The notes: generated by a model from the letters alone, not told the origin. Positions 1-9,202 are shown, counted from the first letter of the stretch. The stretch is DNA of 64,000 bases from Salinarchaeum sp. IM2453 (GCF_019693215.1 NZ_CP081183.1:1925226-1989225); one strand, 5' to 3'. Numbers and translations are program-made.

Positions 1-1142
1 GTTGACAATTGATATGAAGGGTAGAAAACAGGGGGAAGAATGCCAATAATTCCATCTCGACGATGGAGTCGCTTGAGCCAGGTGCCTGAATTCACAATCA
101 TGCCGCCGTCAACTGACTGTACACCTGGACGGTGCGTGTGTCCATAACAGAAAAGCGTGGTATGCTCTTCATTAGTAAAAAGTTCTTCTGCGTAGTCTTG
201 ATATGGTCTTTCAGGGTCGACAGTGAGTTCTGTTTCAAACACCCCAAACCGATTAACTGTCTTGCGGATGTCTCGACGAAGGAAATACAGAGGAATCCCA
301 ACAAGAAGAATCAGTCCGGCGATGATGATGTTGACTGTTAAGAATGTCCAAATGGCTGTACCAGGACGACCCAACGACACGAAAAGGGCCTCTATTTCTT
401 CGATTGGCATTGACCATATCCCCACAATATCAAGCCCAGAAAGAACTGCAAGAAGAACACTAATATTAAACAAGAGAAGAAATGGAAATAGCGAATACCG
501 CAACAGCGGATTCATCTCCCGGTAAAAATATTTTGAGAATAACCACACTGGTACCCGCTCGGTGGGCGTAACAGCTTGAACATCTTTGAGCCAGTTGAAT
601 TTTCCCCGATCAGATAATTGTCCAGCACGACTTGTTACCAGTGTATTATAGTAATACCCAAGTGGAGAGGCATGTGGATTGCCCCAGTCCTCAACCTTGT
701 TGTTTGGGTCTTGTTGATGTCCGTGCTCAAAATGAATCACCTGCCCATCAAGTGTTCGCTTGACCGACCTCTCCTGCACGAGATTAATATTATACTTTTC
801 TAACCTGTCAACGTATTCCTCATATGCAGCTAACTCATGATCATGATTTCCCGGAAGAAGTGTGATATCGATATTCTTCCCGGTAGACTTGAACTGCTCA
901 AATAACGACGGGTATGTCTCCTCAAGCATCTCAAACTTCTCGATACCTTCCAACTCGGTGAATTCCCATAAACCAAAGGCGTCCCCATTAATTATTAATT
1001 CAGCATCTTCGTCTGTTGTTTCTAACTCTGTAAGAAAATCAATCAATTCATCAAGAAAGTCAATCTCTTTTAGTTGTTCGTCCCCACCGATATGGAGGTC
1101 GCTGATGACATAGTAAGTACGATTATTAGACTTTGTGCCCAT
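1..1142 (-). CDS. Calcineurin-like metallophosphoesterase with a membrane hairpin (partial)
   Basis: The gene runs off the left edge; 380 codons are present and the C-terminus is missing. The blocks of the calcineurin-like phosphoesterase fold occur in order: D-x-H in ISDLHIGG (residues 13-20), GD in INGDAF (51-56), LPGNHDHE (96-103), HFEHGH (137-142) and YGHTHRPG (333-340). These bind the two catalytic metals in this family. Two hydrophobic segments (about 216-242 and 262-288) lie between the HGH and GHTH blocks and should hold the enzyme at the membrane. The family includes UDP-diacylglucosamine hydrolases, but the substrate cannot be told. The ATG at 1142 starts directly before the first motif. 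It is divergent from the endonuclease III gene. Confidence 0.85.
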   Translation of the reverse strand, partial: MGTKSNNRTYYVISDLHIGGDEQLKEIDFLDELIDFLTELETTDEDAELIINGDAFGLWEFTELEGIEKFEMLEETYPSLFEQFKSTGKNIDITLLPGNHDHELAAYEEYVDRLEKYNINLVQERSVKRTLDGQVIHFEHGHQQDPNNKVEDWGNPHASPLGYYYNTLVTSRAGQLSDRGKFNWLKDVQAVTPTERVPVWLFSKYFYREMNPLLRYSLFPFLLLFNISVLLAVLSGLDIVGIWSMPIEEIEALFVSLGRPGTAIWTFLTVNIIIAGLILLVGIPLYFLRRDIRKTVNRFGVFETELTVDPERPYQDYAEELFTNEEHTTLFCYGHTHRPGVQSVDGGMIVNSGTWLKRLHRRDGIIGILPPVFYPSYQLS

Positions 1143-1230
1143 TGTTTTGATACAGCAAATGAGAAGTGAAAAAACTGGGTTATTTGATCGAAAACCATAG
1201 AATCATAAGACATCGACCGTACTCAATTAT

Positions 1231-1917
1231 ATGGGAACTCCCCTCGAACTTCGATCAAGACAGGCATCGGAAGTTATTAACCGTCTGTCTGAAGAGTATC
1301 CTGATAGTTCAATTTCACTTATCTATTCCAACCGACTCGAGTTACTAATCTCCGTGATTTTATCTGCTCAGTGCACAGATGAGCGAGTTAATCAGGTGAC
1401 CGACAACCTGTTTGATAAATTCCAGTCGCTAAACGACTTTGCCAGTGCGTCAGAAGACGAGATTGCGGATATGATCGATTCGGTTACATATTATAACAAC
1501 AAAGCTCGATATATCCGTAATGCGTGCCAGATGATCAGAGATCATCACGACGGTGAGGTTCCAGAGACAATGGAAGAACTCACGAATCTTCCAGGCGTCG
1601 GAAGAAAAACAGCGAATGTTGTTCTTCAACATGGGCATAATATCACGGAAGGGATTGTTGTTGATACTCATGTCCAACGCCAAACGCGCCGACTTGGATT
1701 AACTGATCACAAGCGACCCGAAAAAATTGAGCGCGAATTAATGGATTATCTGCCGCAAAACGATTGGCAGCAATTTACACATTTGCTGATCGACCACGGT
1801 CGAGCAGTTTGCACAGCGCGGAGTCCAAGCTGTCATGGCTGTGTTTTATCTGACATATGTCCATCTGAGCAGGGCGACTCCAAAGTTGACCTTGCAACCG
1901 GGGAAGAGTGGAACTAA
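1231..1917 (+). CDS. nth: Endonuclease III (DNA glycosylase/AP lyase)
   Basis: Base-excision-repair enzyme that removes oxidised pyrimidines and nicks the abasic site. The helix-hairpin-helix LPGVGRKTANVV carries the catalytic lysine (K126), and the catalytic aspartate is D145 in VVDTHVQR. Four cysteines (C194, C201, C204, C210) with spacing 6-2-5 form the classic [4Fe-4S] loop. At 228 aa it is full length for the family. It is divergent from the phosphoesterase, with about 90 bases between the start codons for both promoters. Confidence 0.95.
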   Translation: MGTPLELRSRQASEVINRLSEEYPDSSISLIYSNRLELLISVILSAQCTDERVNQVTDNLFDKFQSLNDFASASEDEIADMIDSVTYYNNKARYIRNACQMIRDHHDGEVPETMEELTNLPGVGRKTANVVLQHGHNITEGIVVDTHVQRQTRRLGLTDHKRPEKIERELMDYLPQNDWQQFTHLLIDHGRAVCTARSPSCHGCVLSDICPSEQGDSKVDLATGEEWN

Positions 1918-2013
1918 GTCTTATCTGAAATTGAGTCTGCTAGCTTGCACCTATATATTAGTACGACCATCCATCTGGGGGCTCGTTAAGCAGGCGTCTG
2001 TCAACTGTGAAAG

Positions 2014-2754
2014 TTATCCTTTACTTGGTGTCTCTGAAATATCTAACTTAATTGTTTGAAATGTATGTTCAACTACCGACTGAACTGATTGTCCACCAGT
2101 AATAACTGCTTGTTCCTGTCCATCTACTTCGACCGCAACGGGTGCTTCGTCACGGCATACAGTAACCGTCACTTTCTGCGGAGAGACAACCCAATGGTCG
2201 ATATTAATCGTAAAGGGGGCAATTGGCGTGATTGCAATTCCCGTTTCTGGTGCCATCCGTGATCCTCCGGCCGCCGCAGAGTAGCCATGACTGCCAGCAG
2301 GAGTAGAGACGACCACACCGTCTGCCCGAAATCTGGTCGAAAGATCATCCGCAGGACTTTCGATTACATATTCAGATATTCGAGCTGGTGCGTTGGTGAT
2401 CAATCCAACATCCCAAAAAGCAATTGTCTCAATATGATCTACTGTAATCGAAAGTATTGGATGATTGTGTGTGCTGTAGTCGCCTTTCTTAATCCGCTGA
2501 ATTGCAGTCGGTAATTGTTCAACCGGTATTGATGCAATTCCTCGTTGAAAGTCTACAGGGAGAATCGAAGATATCTGCTCTTGTGTTGCAGCACTACGAA
2601 ATGCTTCTTCACCTGAAACTGCTAAGCAATCAATGTCTGCCGAAAACTCTGATGGTTCACCAATAATTAGATCAGCATTTGTTTTGCTTACAGCTGACTT
2701 GATTTTTGCTATCTCAGTGTCGGACCGTACAAGACCTATCTGTGGTGTATTCAT
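2014..2754 (-). CDS. NAD kinase-like protein lacking the GGDG motif
   Basis: The C-terminal half matches the ATP-NAD kinase fold: DGVVVSTPAGSHGYSAAAGG (145-164) is the NAD-binding block DG-[VL]-[IV]-VSTP-[TA]-GS-x-x-YS of NadK. The N-terminal GGDGT motif, which holds the phosphate and the catalytic aspartate in true NadK enzymes, is not visible; the equivalent stretch reads AVSGEEAF (45-52). At 246 aa it is slightly short. It may be a diverged paralogue with regulatory or altered activity rather than the housekeeping kinase. It stands alone between endonuclease III and a mobile relic. Confidence 0.75.
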   Translation of the reverse strand: MNTPQIGLVRSDTEIAKIKSAVSKTNADLIIGEPSEFSADIDCLAVSGEEAFRSAATQEQISSILPVDFQRGIASIPVEQLPTAIQRIKKGDYSTHNHPILSITVDHIETIAFWDVGLITNAPARISEYVIESPADDLSTRFRADGVVVSTPAGSHGYSAAAGGSRMAPETGIAITPIAPFTINIDHWVVSPQKVTVTVCRDEAPVAVEVDGQEQAVITGGQSVQSVVEHTFQTIKLDISETPSKG

Positions 2755-2884
2755 GATGGAAACATCTCAAATGCAGACAGTCAACCGGTTACTTGGATTG
2801 GCATTTTGTCGACAAGAATATCAATCCACCGCCATGACTTGGTATTTCCGGAAACAACGATGCGCTTTGGAGACACTTCATTGA

Positions 2885-3135
2885 CTGTCGCCTCGGTGTC
2901 CCCAGAGAGTGTAGTCTCCACCAGCCGTTGATTCGGCTATACCCTGACCCACGTCTTTCGTCGAAGGCCGACTCCGAACTGCTGTAGCCCGAGGCGCAGT
3001 CTGACGTTGCAGCGTACTTGAACAGCCCCTCAACCACAACTAATTTGATAGGAGGTTCCTCTCTTGAACGTTCCATCAAAGAGCGTACGGCTGTATCCCC
3101 GCCCTATTCGCTCCTTGAAAACGGGGACATACCTG
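2885..3135 (-). mobile_element. TnpB-derived mini-element relic (copy A)
   Basis: Read on the minus strand, a left-end block (3132 down to about 3081, containing a GTCCCCGTTTTCAAGGAGCG-type core and a run ending GGGGATACAGCCG) is followed after a short spacer by a degraded TnpB tail. One frame gives GQGIAESTAGGDYTLWG, matching GQGMAELTPAETALPVD in copy B. Same architecture as the copies near 42.8, 57.6 and 61.9 kb. Not coding any more. Confidence 0.65.
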
Positions 3136-3141
3136 CAACTG

Positions 3142-4437
3142 TTAAAATGGCCAGTCCCCGGTTGCTCGTAACCCTGTTGCAATACCTTGTTCTTCAAGCG
3201 CTTCTGCAATGGAATCGGGATCTTTTCTTGCCAATGGATATGACGACGTCGCAAGACGAACCGTTAACTCAGAGAGCAATATTGACTGATCCCGAAGGTT
3301 TCGTTGACTTAACTTATCAAACGTATCCGCTGCTGTGTGTCCCCATCCCCGAGCCTTATCAGTTTTAGCAGACGCCATCAATCCGGGGGTTCCCTGAGCC
3401 ACAAAGGGCCAGTGATCACTGTGCGGAATGATCCGAGGGTTAACCGTTATAGGTTGTCCTAAATCAGCCTCTGTATCTCGAATCGGATCCTGCAGACAAT
3501 CATATTGGTTTGTGTTGATCTCTAATTCTTGCGAGGCTACAACGCTGTCACAGTTAACAACAGCATATGGAGTCGTATCTCGGGTTTCTGCTTCGTATGA
3601 TGATCCAACGAGACCCACTTCTTCTGCTCCAAACACAATACACTCAACGCCAATGTCAAGTTCATCCTCTCGGTGTGTCAGTGCATGTGCAATCTCAAGA
3701 ACAGTGGCTACTCCCGCAGCATTGTCTGCTGCTCCTTGACCAATGTCGTGTCCGTCCACATGTGCAGTAACCAGGAGACGTCGGTCAGTCCTCGGCCCGA
3801 TTGCAGCGTGTATATTTTGACTTTCAGTTTGTGAAATCTCAGCGTTTACGCTGATTTCAACAGAGTCACCGGTAGATTTTCGAGATAGCCTTTTACCAAT
3901 CTCTTGGCTGACACCAAGTGCCGGAATTGGCCCAATTGCCTGCTTTGACCTCCCAACACTTCCCGTAGGGGCTAGTTGCCCCGGTGAATGCTGATAGTAA
4001 ATAAATCCCGCTGCATCATGCTCGACTGCCCGATAGTACTTCTCACGACGATGTACATAACGCCCATAGTAGTCTGGAACACCAGCCTCAACTAGTGCAA
4101 TAGAGTCATCTATATTAGCTGATTCAAAATCGCCGGGAAGTCCATACCCCAAATCAACCAATTCTCCTGTTGCTGATCTTGAAGGGCTTCGAGGCAATCC
4201 AATACAGTTAAATTCCGTTCCATTAGCGCGCAATGAGCTTCCGATACGCTCCCATCTTGTAATCGGAAACGGCTCTTGTCGGACATTCCGTAATCCTAGC
4301 TTCGAAAATTTATCCTCGACAAGATTGGCGCCTCTCTGCTCACCCTCCGATCCGGGCATCCGATGAGTAAGGTCAGCAAGTGACTCAAGCGTAGTCCAAC
4401 CGATCTCACTTCGATATAGCGAATCAATCCAACCCAT
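3142..4437 (-). CDS. M28-family zinc aminopeptidase
   Basis: A 431-aa metallopeptidase predicted to release N-terminal residues from peptides. The M28 metal ligands can be placed: H226-x-D228 in AHVDGHD, bridging D238 in GAADNAAG, the catalytic pair E272-E273 in FGAEEVGLVGS, D297 in VNCDS, and a late histidine in HSDHWPF. Residues about 80-200 separate the N-terminal part from the catalytic domain and look like the PA-type insertion seen in this family. No signal peptide is visible, so it is probably cytoplasmic. A mobile relic begins 7 bases after the stop codon. Identification at family level is secure; the substrate is unknown. Confidence 0.88.
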   Translation of the reverse strand: MGWIDSLYRSEIGWTTLESLADLTHRMPGSEGEQRGANLVEDKFSKLGLRNVRQEPFPITRWERIGSSLRANGTEFNCIGLPRSPSRSATGELVDLGYGLPGDFESANIDDSIALVEAGVPDYYGRYVHRREKYYRAVEHDAAGFIYYQHSPGQLAPTGSVGRSKQAIGPIPALGVSQEIGKRLSRKSTGDSVEISVNAEISQTESQNIHAAIGPRTDRRLLVTAHVDGHDIGQGAADNAAGVATVLEIAHALTHREDELDIGVECIVFGAEEVGLVGSSYEAETRDTTPYAVVNCDSVVASQELEINTNQYDCLQDPIRDTEADLGQPITVNPRIIPHSDHWPFVAQGTPGLMASAKTDKARGWGHTAADTFDKLSQRNLRDQSILLSELTVRLATSSYPLARKDPDSIAEALEEQGIATGLRATGDWPF

Positions 4438-4567
4438 ATCTCCGAATCCAGATCAGCACTCATACATCTTTTGTCTGCAAGCATCTCCCCGATCGAGTAC
4501 CTTGGGTGTCCTCCGAGCGCACTTGCTGAACCTCGATCTCAGCAGCCATGACTACACTTTAATTTCT

Positions 4568-4653
4568 CCAGGCAACGTCCCGATCCTCAAGGAACGACCC
4601 GCGTCAGCGGTACGTGAAGTACCGAGGCACTCTGCCTGCCTTCTCTGTAGATA
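4568..4653. repeat. Mobile-element end relics (left-end and right-end blocks)
   Basis: A plus-strand left-end block (about 4570-4600, core CGTCCCGATCCTCAAGGA) is followed directly by a minus-strand right-end block (about 4656 to 4613, reading TCTACAGAGAAGGCAGGCAG then GTGCCTCGG). Both recur elsewhere in the window. The rest of 4438-4653 shows no gene. Confidence 0.6.
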
Positions 4654-4875
4654 TCAGTGATCTTCAATTTCAATAACTACCGGACGATGATCCTCGTGTT
4701 GTTGCTGCTGAGCAATTGAGTTTCCAAGCATGTATCCTGTCGCTCCTCCAACCACACCGCCGATGGCAGCTCCAATTGGTCCATTTCTCGATCCAATTAT
4801 CGCCCCTGCAAACCCGCCGACCGTTGACAACCGGGTAGCTGTCCGTGTTAGTTCTTCCTCTGAGCTACGTGGCAT
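4654..4875 (-). CDS. Small glycine-zipper protein
   Basis: 73 aa from the start MPRSSEEE. Residues about 18-52 form a glycine-zipper run (GGFAGAIIGS, then GAAIGGVVGGATGYMLGNS) typical of small membrane-associating proteins, followed by a glutamine/histidine stretch and an acidic tail. An upstream in-frame ATG at 4917 would give 87 aa, but a TATA-like TATAAG (plus-strand view) at 4900-4905 sits 25-30 bases before the 4875 ATG, as expected for a leaderless transcript. No function can be assigned. Confidence 0.6.
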   Translation of the reverse strand: MPRSSEEELTRTATRLSTVGGFAGAIIGSRNGPIGAAIGGVVGGATGYMLGNSIAQQQQHEDHRPVVIEIEDH

Positions 4876-4899
4876 AGAGTAACATAGTTGGTCTAACCG

Positions 4900-4905
4900 T
4901 ATAAG
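4900..4905 (-). promoter_or_regulatory. TATA box of the glycine-zipper gene
   Basis: CTTATA on the minus strand, 25-30 bases upstream of the ATG at 4875. The spacing fits leaderless transcription and favours that start over the longer frame. Confidence 0.5.
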
Positions 4906-4978
4906 TTTCACTTCCACACATAATCTCTGACTTCTCTAGGCAGAGTAGGTCGCTCGCTAAGTCTTAACTCCGGGTAGT

Positions 4979-6586
4979 TCACTCAATGTCTCTTCCACCG
5001 TCAGTTGCCGGGGTTGTCTGCTTATGATCTACTTCAGAGCGTCCTGATATGTTCTCTTTCTCTTCTTTACCGTGTTTGTTTCGCAGCCACCATGCCAGTC
5101 CACTGATCGCTACGATACAAACGATGGCAAAAGGTGCTCCTGTGACAATCACCGAAGATCTAAGAGCTGTCACTCCTCCGAGTACAACCAACACAGATGC
5201 GACCATCCCCTGAAGAACACTCCAGAATACACGATTGATACTTGATGGTGTCATCTTACCTCCAGTTGTCAGCATTCCTAATGCGAGGGTGGAGGAATCG
5301 GCTGAGGTCGCAAAGAACGTTACTACCAGAACAAAAAACAAAGCTTGCCAAATCTCTCCGCCGGGGAATGCTCCAAAGAGCACGTACCCAGAGACCCCTT
5401 CTCCATGGGTGTTGATAGCCTGTAGAATATCAACAGCACCAGTGTGCTGCATCCATACAGACCCTCCGCCGACGACGCTAAACCAGAGAAGTGAAATGAT
5501 AGTCATTGTCACAAAGGCGGTTCCGATTACTGATCGAATCGTCCGCCCTTTTGAGATCCGCGCCAAAAATAGTCCGACAAACGGAGCCCAAGCGATCCAC
5601 CATGCCCAGTAGAAGACGGTCCACGAAGCTGCCCATCCTGTGTCGGCTTCTGATCCAACTCCAGTAAACAGACTCATCTCAAAGAAGTGGTTAATATATG
5701 TTCCTACTGCTGATATTCCTGTATTTAAGATGTTAATTGTCGGACCCCCAACGAGGACAACAATCAGAAGTAGTGACATAATTATCACATTAAATCCAGA
5801 TAATCGTCGAATACCCCGCGATATCCCTGCAACAACAGAGATGGTAAACAACACAGTAATGGCAGTGATTGCCAGAACCGTCTCAAGATTGCTAAACTCG
5901 TATCCTGTCTGCAGTGTGACTCCATCGAGTAGTTGTAGAGAAATAAACCCAAGTCCCGTTGCAATTCCTCCTATCGTTGCAACCACTGCTAACGTATCAA
6001 CAGTTCTTCCAATTACTCCATCCAAATTTTCCCGACCCAATACCGGTAACAGTGCCGTTGATACACGAAATGGGGCATCATATCGATATGCAAAATAGGC
6101 AACTGGAATGCCAATAGCTAGATATCCTGCCCACGCGCTCACTCCATAGTGGAAAACACTGTAGGTGACTGCTGGAACAATTGCTTCTGTTGTCTCTGCT
6201 CCGACTGTATCACCAAAAACAGGCGGAACTGCTTCATAGTGCCACAGTGCTTCGGCCGGTCCAAAGAATACAATACCAGCGGAGAGACCAGCAGAAAAGA
6301 ACATCGCAAAGTATGCAAATGTTCCATACTCTGGCGGGCCCTCTCCAAGTCTAATTTTTCCATATTTGCTGATCATGAGATATCCAGCAAAGATCAACAT
6401 TGCTAGCACGCTCCCAAGGTATAGCCAGGCGAGGTGCTCGCCTACGGTAAATTGAGCCCAACCAATCCAACTTGCTACAGTTTCAGTATCGAGGGCTGCC
6501 CAGCTAACAAACCCAAGCGTGATGACGACGCCAATCAAAAACGGTACACGATCTACTTCATTGCGAAAATCACGCCAAACCTGCAT
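4979..6586 (-). CDS. BCCT-family osmolyte transporter
   Basis: Secondary transporter of the betaine/carnitine/choline family, predicted to import glycine betaine or a similar compatible solute across the cell membrane. About twelve hydrophobic segments are visible. The family signature is clear in the middle: FYWAWWIAWAPFVGLFLARI followed by SKGRTIR; the preceding region has the glycine-rich GFISLQLLDG stretch. The C-terminus is a charged cytoplasmic tail of about 40 residues. A GTG would start at 6601, but the ATG at 6586 (MQVWRDFRNEV) is preferred, giving 535 aa. It is divergent from the CinA-type gene. The exact substrate is inferred from the family only. Confidence 0.9.
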   Translation of the reverse strand: MQVWRDFRNEVDRVPFLIGVVITLGFVSWAALDTETVASWIGWAQFTVGEHLAWLYLGSVLAMLIFAGYLMISKYGKIRLGEGPPEYGTFAYFAMFFSAGLSAGIVFFGPAEALWHYEAVPPVFGDTVGAETTEAIVPAVTYSVFHYGVSAWAGYLAIGIPVAYFAYRYDAPFRVSTALLPVLGRENLDGVIGRTVDTLAVVATIGGIATGLGFISLQLLDGVTLQTGYEFSNLETVLAITAITVLFTISVVAGISRGIRRLSGFNVIIMSLLLIVVLVGGPTINILNTGISAVGTYINHFFEMSLFTGVGSEADTGWAASWTVFYWAWWIAWAPFVGLFLARISKGRTIRSVIGTAFVTMTIISLLWFSVVGGGSVWMQHTGAVDILQAINTHGEGVSGYVLFGAFPGGEIWQALFFVLVVTFFATSADSSTLALGMLTTGGKMTPSSINRVFWSVLQGMVASVLVVLGGVTALRSSVIVTGAPFAIVCIVAISGLAWWLRNKHGKEEKENISGRSEVDHKQTTPATDGGRDIE

Positions 6587-6714
6587 CAGTGACAACAACA
6601 CCTGATATTAGATGAAGTGGACACAGTCAGTTAAATACACCGAGGTCGACCTACAAAGACGCTGTAAAATGGTTCGGACGACTTTTAGCATCCGATAATA
6701 TATTAAAAATACAG

Positions 6715-7416
6715 ATGAATGCAGCAGTGGTCACCGTGGGCGATGAACTGCTCACTGGAGATACAGTAAATACGAATGCTACATGGCTCTGTACAGAATT
6801 GACCGACCGGGGAGTCTCCGTTAGACGAACCGTCGTTGTTCCAGATAACCTTGCAGAAATTGCACAGACTGTCAACGAATATCGAGCGAAATATGATGCT
6901 GTTATTGTCACAGGAGGTCTTGGACCAACTCATGACGATGTAACAATGGAAGCTGTTGCCACCGCTTTTGGTCGCACGCTTGTGGAAGATGAGGAAGCAG
7001 CTGAATGGCTATGTGAGCATGGCTACGCAGCTGAGGATTTAATCGAAGGAACTGCGCAACTACCAGAGGAAGCAAGACCACTTCACAATGAGGTGGGTGT
7101 TGCGCCTGGTGCAGCTATTGGGTCTGTCTATGTCCTTCCTGGTGTCCCTTCAGAAATGAAAGCAATGTTTAACAACATTGCAGATGAGTTTGGTGGAGAA
7201 AAACCTATTACAGAATTTATCGTCGCAAATGAGCCTGAGAGTGAATTAATTGGCCGTATGGAACAACTACAAGAACAGTACGATGTCAAAGTTGGAAGCT
7301 ATCCAGGAGAGAATGTCAGAATAAAAATCACCGGATCAGACGAGACAACAGTACAGGAAGCGGCTACGTGGCTCAAAGAGAAGGTAACGCTAGCAGACCC
7401 TCAGTCCCAAAGCTGA
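6715..7416 (+). CDS. CinA/MoaB-type molybdopterin-binding domain protein
   Basis: A 233-aa protein of the COG1058 group, a single MoCF-binding domain. Diagnostic stretches are VGDELLTGDTVNTN (8-21), TGGLGPTHDD (about 66-75) and LPGVPSEMKAMF. In bacteria this domain is part of CinA, which has ADP-ribose or NMN-related hydrolase roles; archaeal stand-alone forms are poorly characterised. There is no C-terminal deamidase domain. A TTTTAG at 6683-6688 is a plausible TATA element for a near-leaderless start. Its 3' end faces the aglM-type gene. Confidence 0.85.
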   Translation: MNAAVVTVGDELLTGDTVNTNATWLCTELTDRGVSVRRTVVVPDNLAEIAQTVNEYRAKYDAVIVTGGLGPTHDDVTMEAVATAFGRTLVEDEEAAEWLCEHGYAAEDLIEGTAQLPEEARPLHNEVGVAPGAAIGSVYVLPGVPSEMKAMFNNIADEFGGEKPITEFIVANEPESELIGRMEQLQEQYDVKVGSYPGENVRIKITGSDETTVQEAATWLKEKVTLADPQSQS

Positions 7417-7466
7417 TTACATTTGACCTTGTCTCCAGAACAAATGATTTGATTACTGAGTTTTTG

Positions 7467-8756
7467 TCACCAGGTTAGACCTTCATAGACTGCGTCTTCC
7501 TCCGCGATATCATCTGGCTCGATGATCCTACGACCGTCCACAATAACCGGTTGATTCATTTTTGAAAACTCTGTTGTCAATGTTGCAAATTCATCCCAGT
7601 CTGTGACTACAACAGCCCCATCTGCACCAGTTAGTGCCTCTTCCGCCGAACGGGTGTATTCTATTTCTGGGAACTGTTCAGTCATATTACCAACTGCTAC
7701 TGGATCGTAACCTACTGGATCTGCTCCTTGCTGCTGAAGTAGATCGATGACTGGAATAGCACGAGAATTCCGTATATCATCTGTTCCCGGTTTGAATGCG
7801 AGCCCAAGAACTGCAATGCGGGCCCCGTCGAGCTGAACATGCTTATCTAGCAATTCTACAAGTCGCCGTGGCTGTAATTCGTTAATATTGACTGCGGACT
7901 GTAGCATCTCAGGCTCATAGCCCTGTTCCGATGCAGCATTGATAATCGCTCGAACATCTTTCGGGAAACAAGACCCACCCCATCCAACCCCCGAACGAAG
8001 GAACTTTGCCTCTATTCGATTGTCAAGGCCAATTGCATCGGCAACCTCGTATGCATCGATATTGAACTCCTTGCAGATATTCCCAATATCATTTATCAAG
8101 CTAATTTTTGATGCGAGGAACGCGTTGTTTGCATACTTAATCATCTCCGCCTCGGAGATACCTGTCTTTACTACTGCCGGATTTACTTCATCAATTAGCG
8201 GTCGGAATACCTTCTGTAGCTCTATCCGCGCTGATCTGTTTTCTGTACCGAACACGACTTTATCCGGTTCAAGAAAATCTTGAACAGCAGTCCCTTCTCG
8301 AAGAAACTCTGGATTCATCCCGATGTCAATTGCTTCTCCGGCTTCTGACTTAATTTTCGGAGCAAGTACCTCTTGTGTTGTCCCGGGAACGACAGTACTT
8401 TTGACAACCACTGTGTGACTATCTGTCGACGCAAGCACCTCACCGACTCTCTCCGCTCCTGTCTCGATAATTGATGTATCAATTGACCCGTCCTCATTGG
8501 CTGGTGTTGGTAGCGCAAGGAACGTAACTTCAGTATCTTGTATGTCTGTATATTCTGTTGTCGCCATTAATCGACCTTCAGCATGCTCAGAGATCAACCC
8601 ACTAAGACCAGGTTCATGAATTGGTGCTTTACCATTGTTAATCTCTGAAACAATCGCTTCGTCAATGTCTACTGCTGTCACTTCATGCCCAAAATCTGCA
8701 AAACAGGCTGCAATTGTTGTTCCCACGTAACCGCTACCCACTACGCTTATGTCCAT
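7467..8756 (-). CDS. aglM: UDP-glucose 6-dehydrogenase (AglM type)
   Basis: NAD-dependent four-electron oxidation of a UDP-sugar to UDP-glucuronate, which in Haloferax feeds S-layer N-glycosylation. The Rossmann motif VVGSGYVGTTIAACFADFGH is at the N-terminus; conserved K207 and N211 lie in EMIKYANNAF, and the catalytic cysteine is C263 in GSCFPKDVRA. The C-terminal UDP-binding domain is intact (AFKPGTDDIRNSRA). At 429 aa it is full length. A glucose-1-phosphate nucleotidyltransferase lies divergently across a mobile-element-filled gap, which supports a shared sugar-nucleotide role. A GDP-mannose or UDP-HexNAc dehydrogenase cannot be fully excluded. Confidence 0.85.
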   Translation of the reverse strand: MDISVVGSGYVGTTIAACFADFGHEVTAVDIDEAIVSEINNGKAPIHEPGLSGLISEHAEGRLMATTEYTDIQDTEVTFLALPTPANEDGSIDTSIIETGAERVGEVLASTDSHTVVVKSTVVPGTTQEVLAPKIKSEAGEAIDIGMNPEFLREGTAVQDFLEPDKVVFGTENRSARIELQKVFRPLIDEVNPAVVKTGISEAEMIKYANNAFLASKISLINDIGNICKEFNIDAYEVADAIGLDNRIEAKFLRSGVGWGGSCFPKDVRAIINAASEQGYEPEMLQSAVNINELQPRRLVELLDKHVQLDGARIAVLGLAFKPGTDDIRNSRAIPVIDLLQQQGADPVGYDPVAVGNMTEQFPEIEYTRSAEEALTGADGAVVVTDWDEFATLTTEFSKMNQPVIVDGRRIIEPDDIAEEDAVYEGLTW

Positions 8757-8827
8757 AACTGAAACCTACCACGCCATTCGGAATATGAATTACGGAAATT
8801 TGAGATAAAAGCTGTGTGCTTGCGAGT

Positions 8828-9117
8828 TTGACCTCCTCCCACTCCTGAAGGGCTGTCTCTTACCCACAACTCACGTCGCTGCCGAGATCAATGAACTCGG
8901 CTGAAATACCGGTATCTACGGATATAACGCCCTCATAGAACGATTTTACTGATCTCGGTTATCCGCATTTAGTCACTCCCTACCGCCGATATCACTGCCC
9001 AAATCGCTGCTCATCTCGATCTCTCGAGTACAGATCAGGGTCGAAAGCGTCTGAAACGTCCGTTTGAGTCTCCGTGAACTTATGGGTAAAAGACAGCCCT
9101 GAAGGGGTGGATTTTCG
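8828..9117. repeat. Mobile-element terminal palindrome split by a MITE
   Basis: Joining 8828-8850 to 9105-9117 rebuilds TTGACCTCCTCCCACTCCTG followed by AAGGGGTGGATT. This closely resembles the RE hairpin at 46228-46262 (TTGACATCCTCACCCGCCTG, AAAGTGGGTGAAT). It is therefore read as an older IS200/IS605-type end that was later interrupted. The rest of 8757-9202 contains no gene. Confidence 0.55.
8852..9097. mobile_element. MITE with terminal inverted repeats and 8-bp target duplication
   Basis: A non-coding segment of about 246 bp. The left end GGCTGTCTCTTACCCA (8851-8866) and the complement of the right end GGCTGTCTTTTACCCA (9083-9098) match at 15 of 16 positions, and similarity continues weakly to TCACG. 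CCTGAAGG occurs on both sides (8844-8851 and 9098-9105), consistent with an 8-bp target-site duplication. No open frame inside. An 8-bp duplication fits IS5-group transposases, but no parent element with these ends is in the window. Confidence 0.75.
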
Positions 9118-9202
9118 CCTCGTACATTCTATAATTATAACAATATATCCCTTTGATGTATGATTAACAAGATATTTGTCCTGTTACAAAGTGAAATCAT
9201 AT

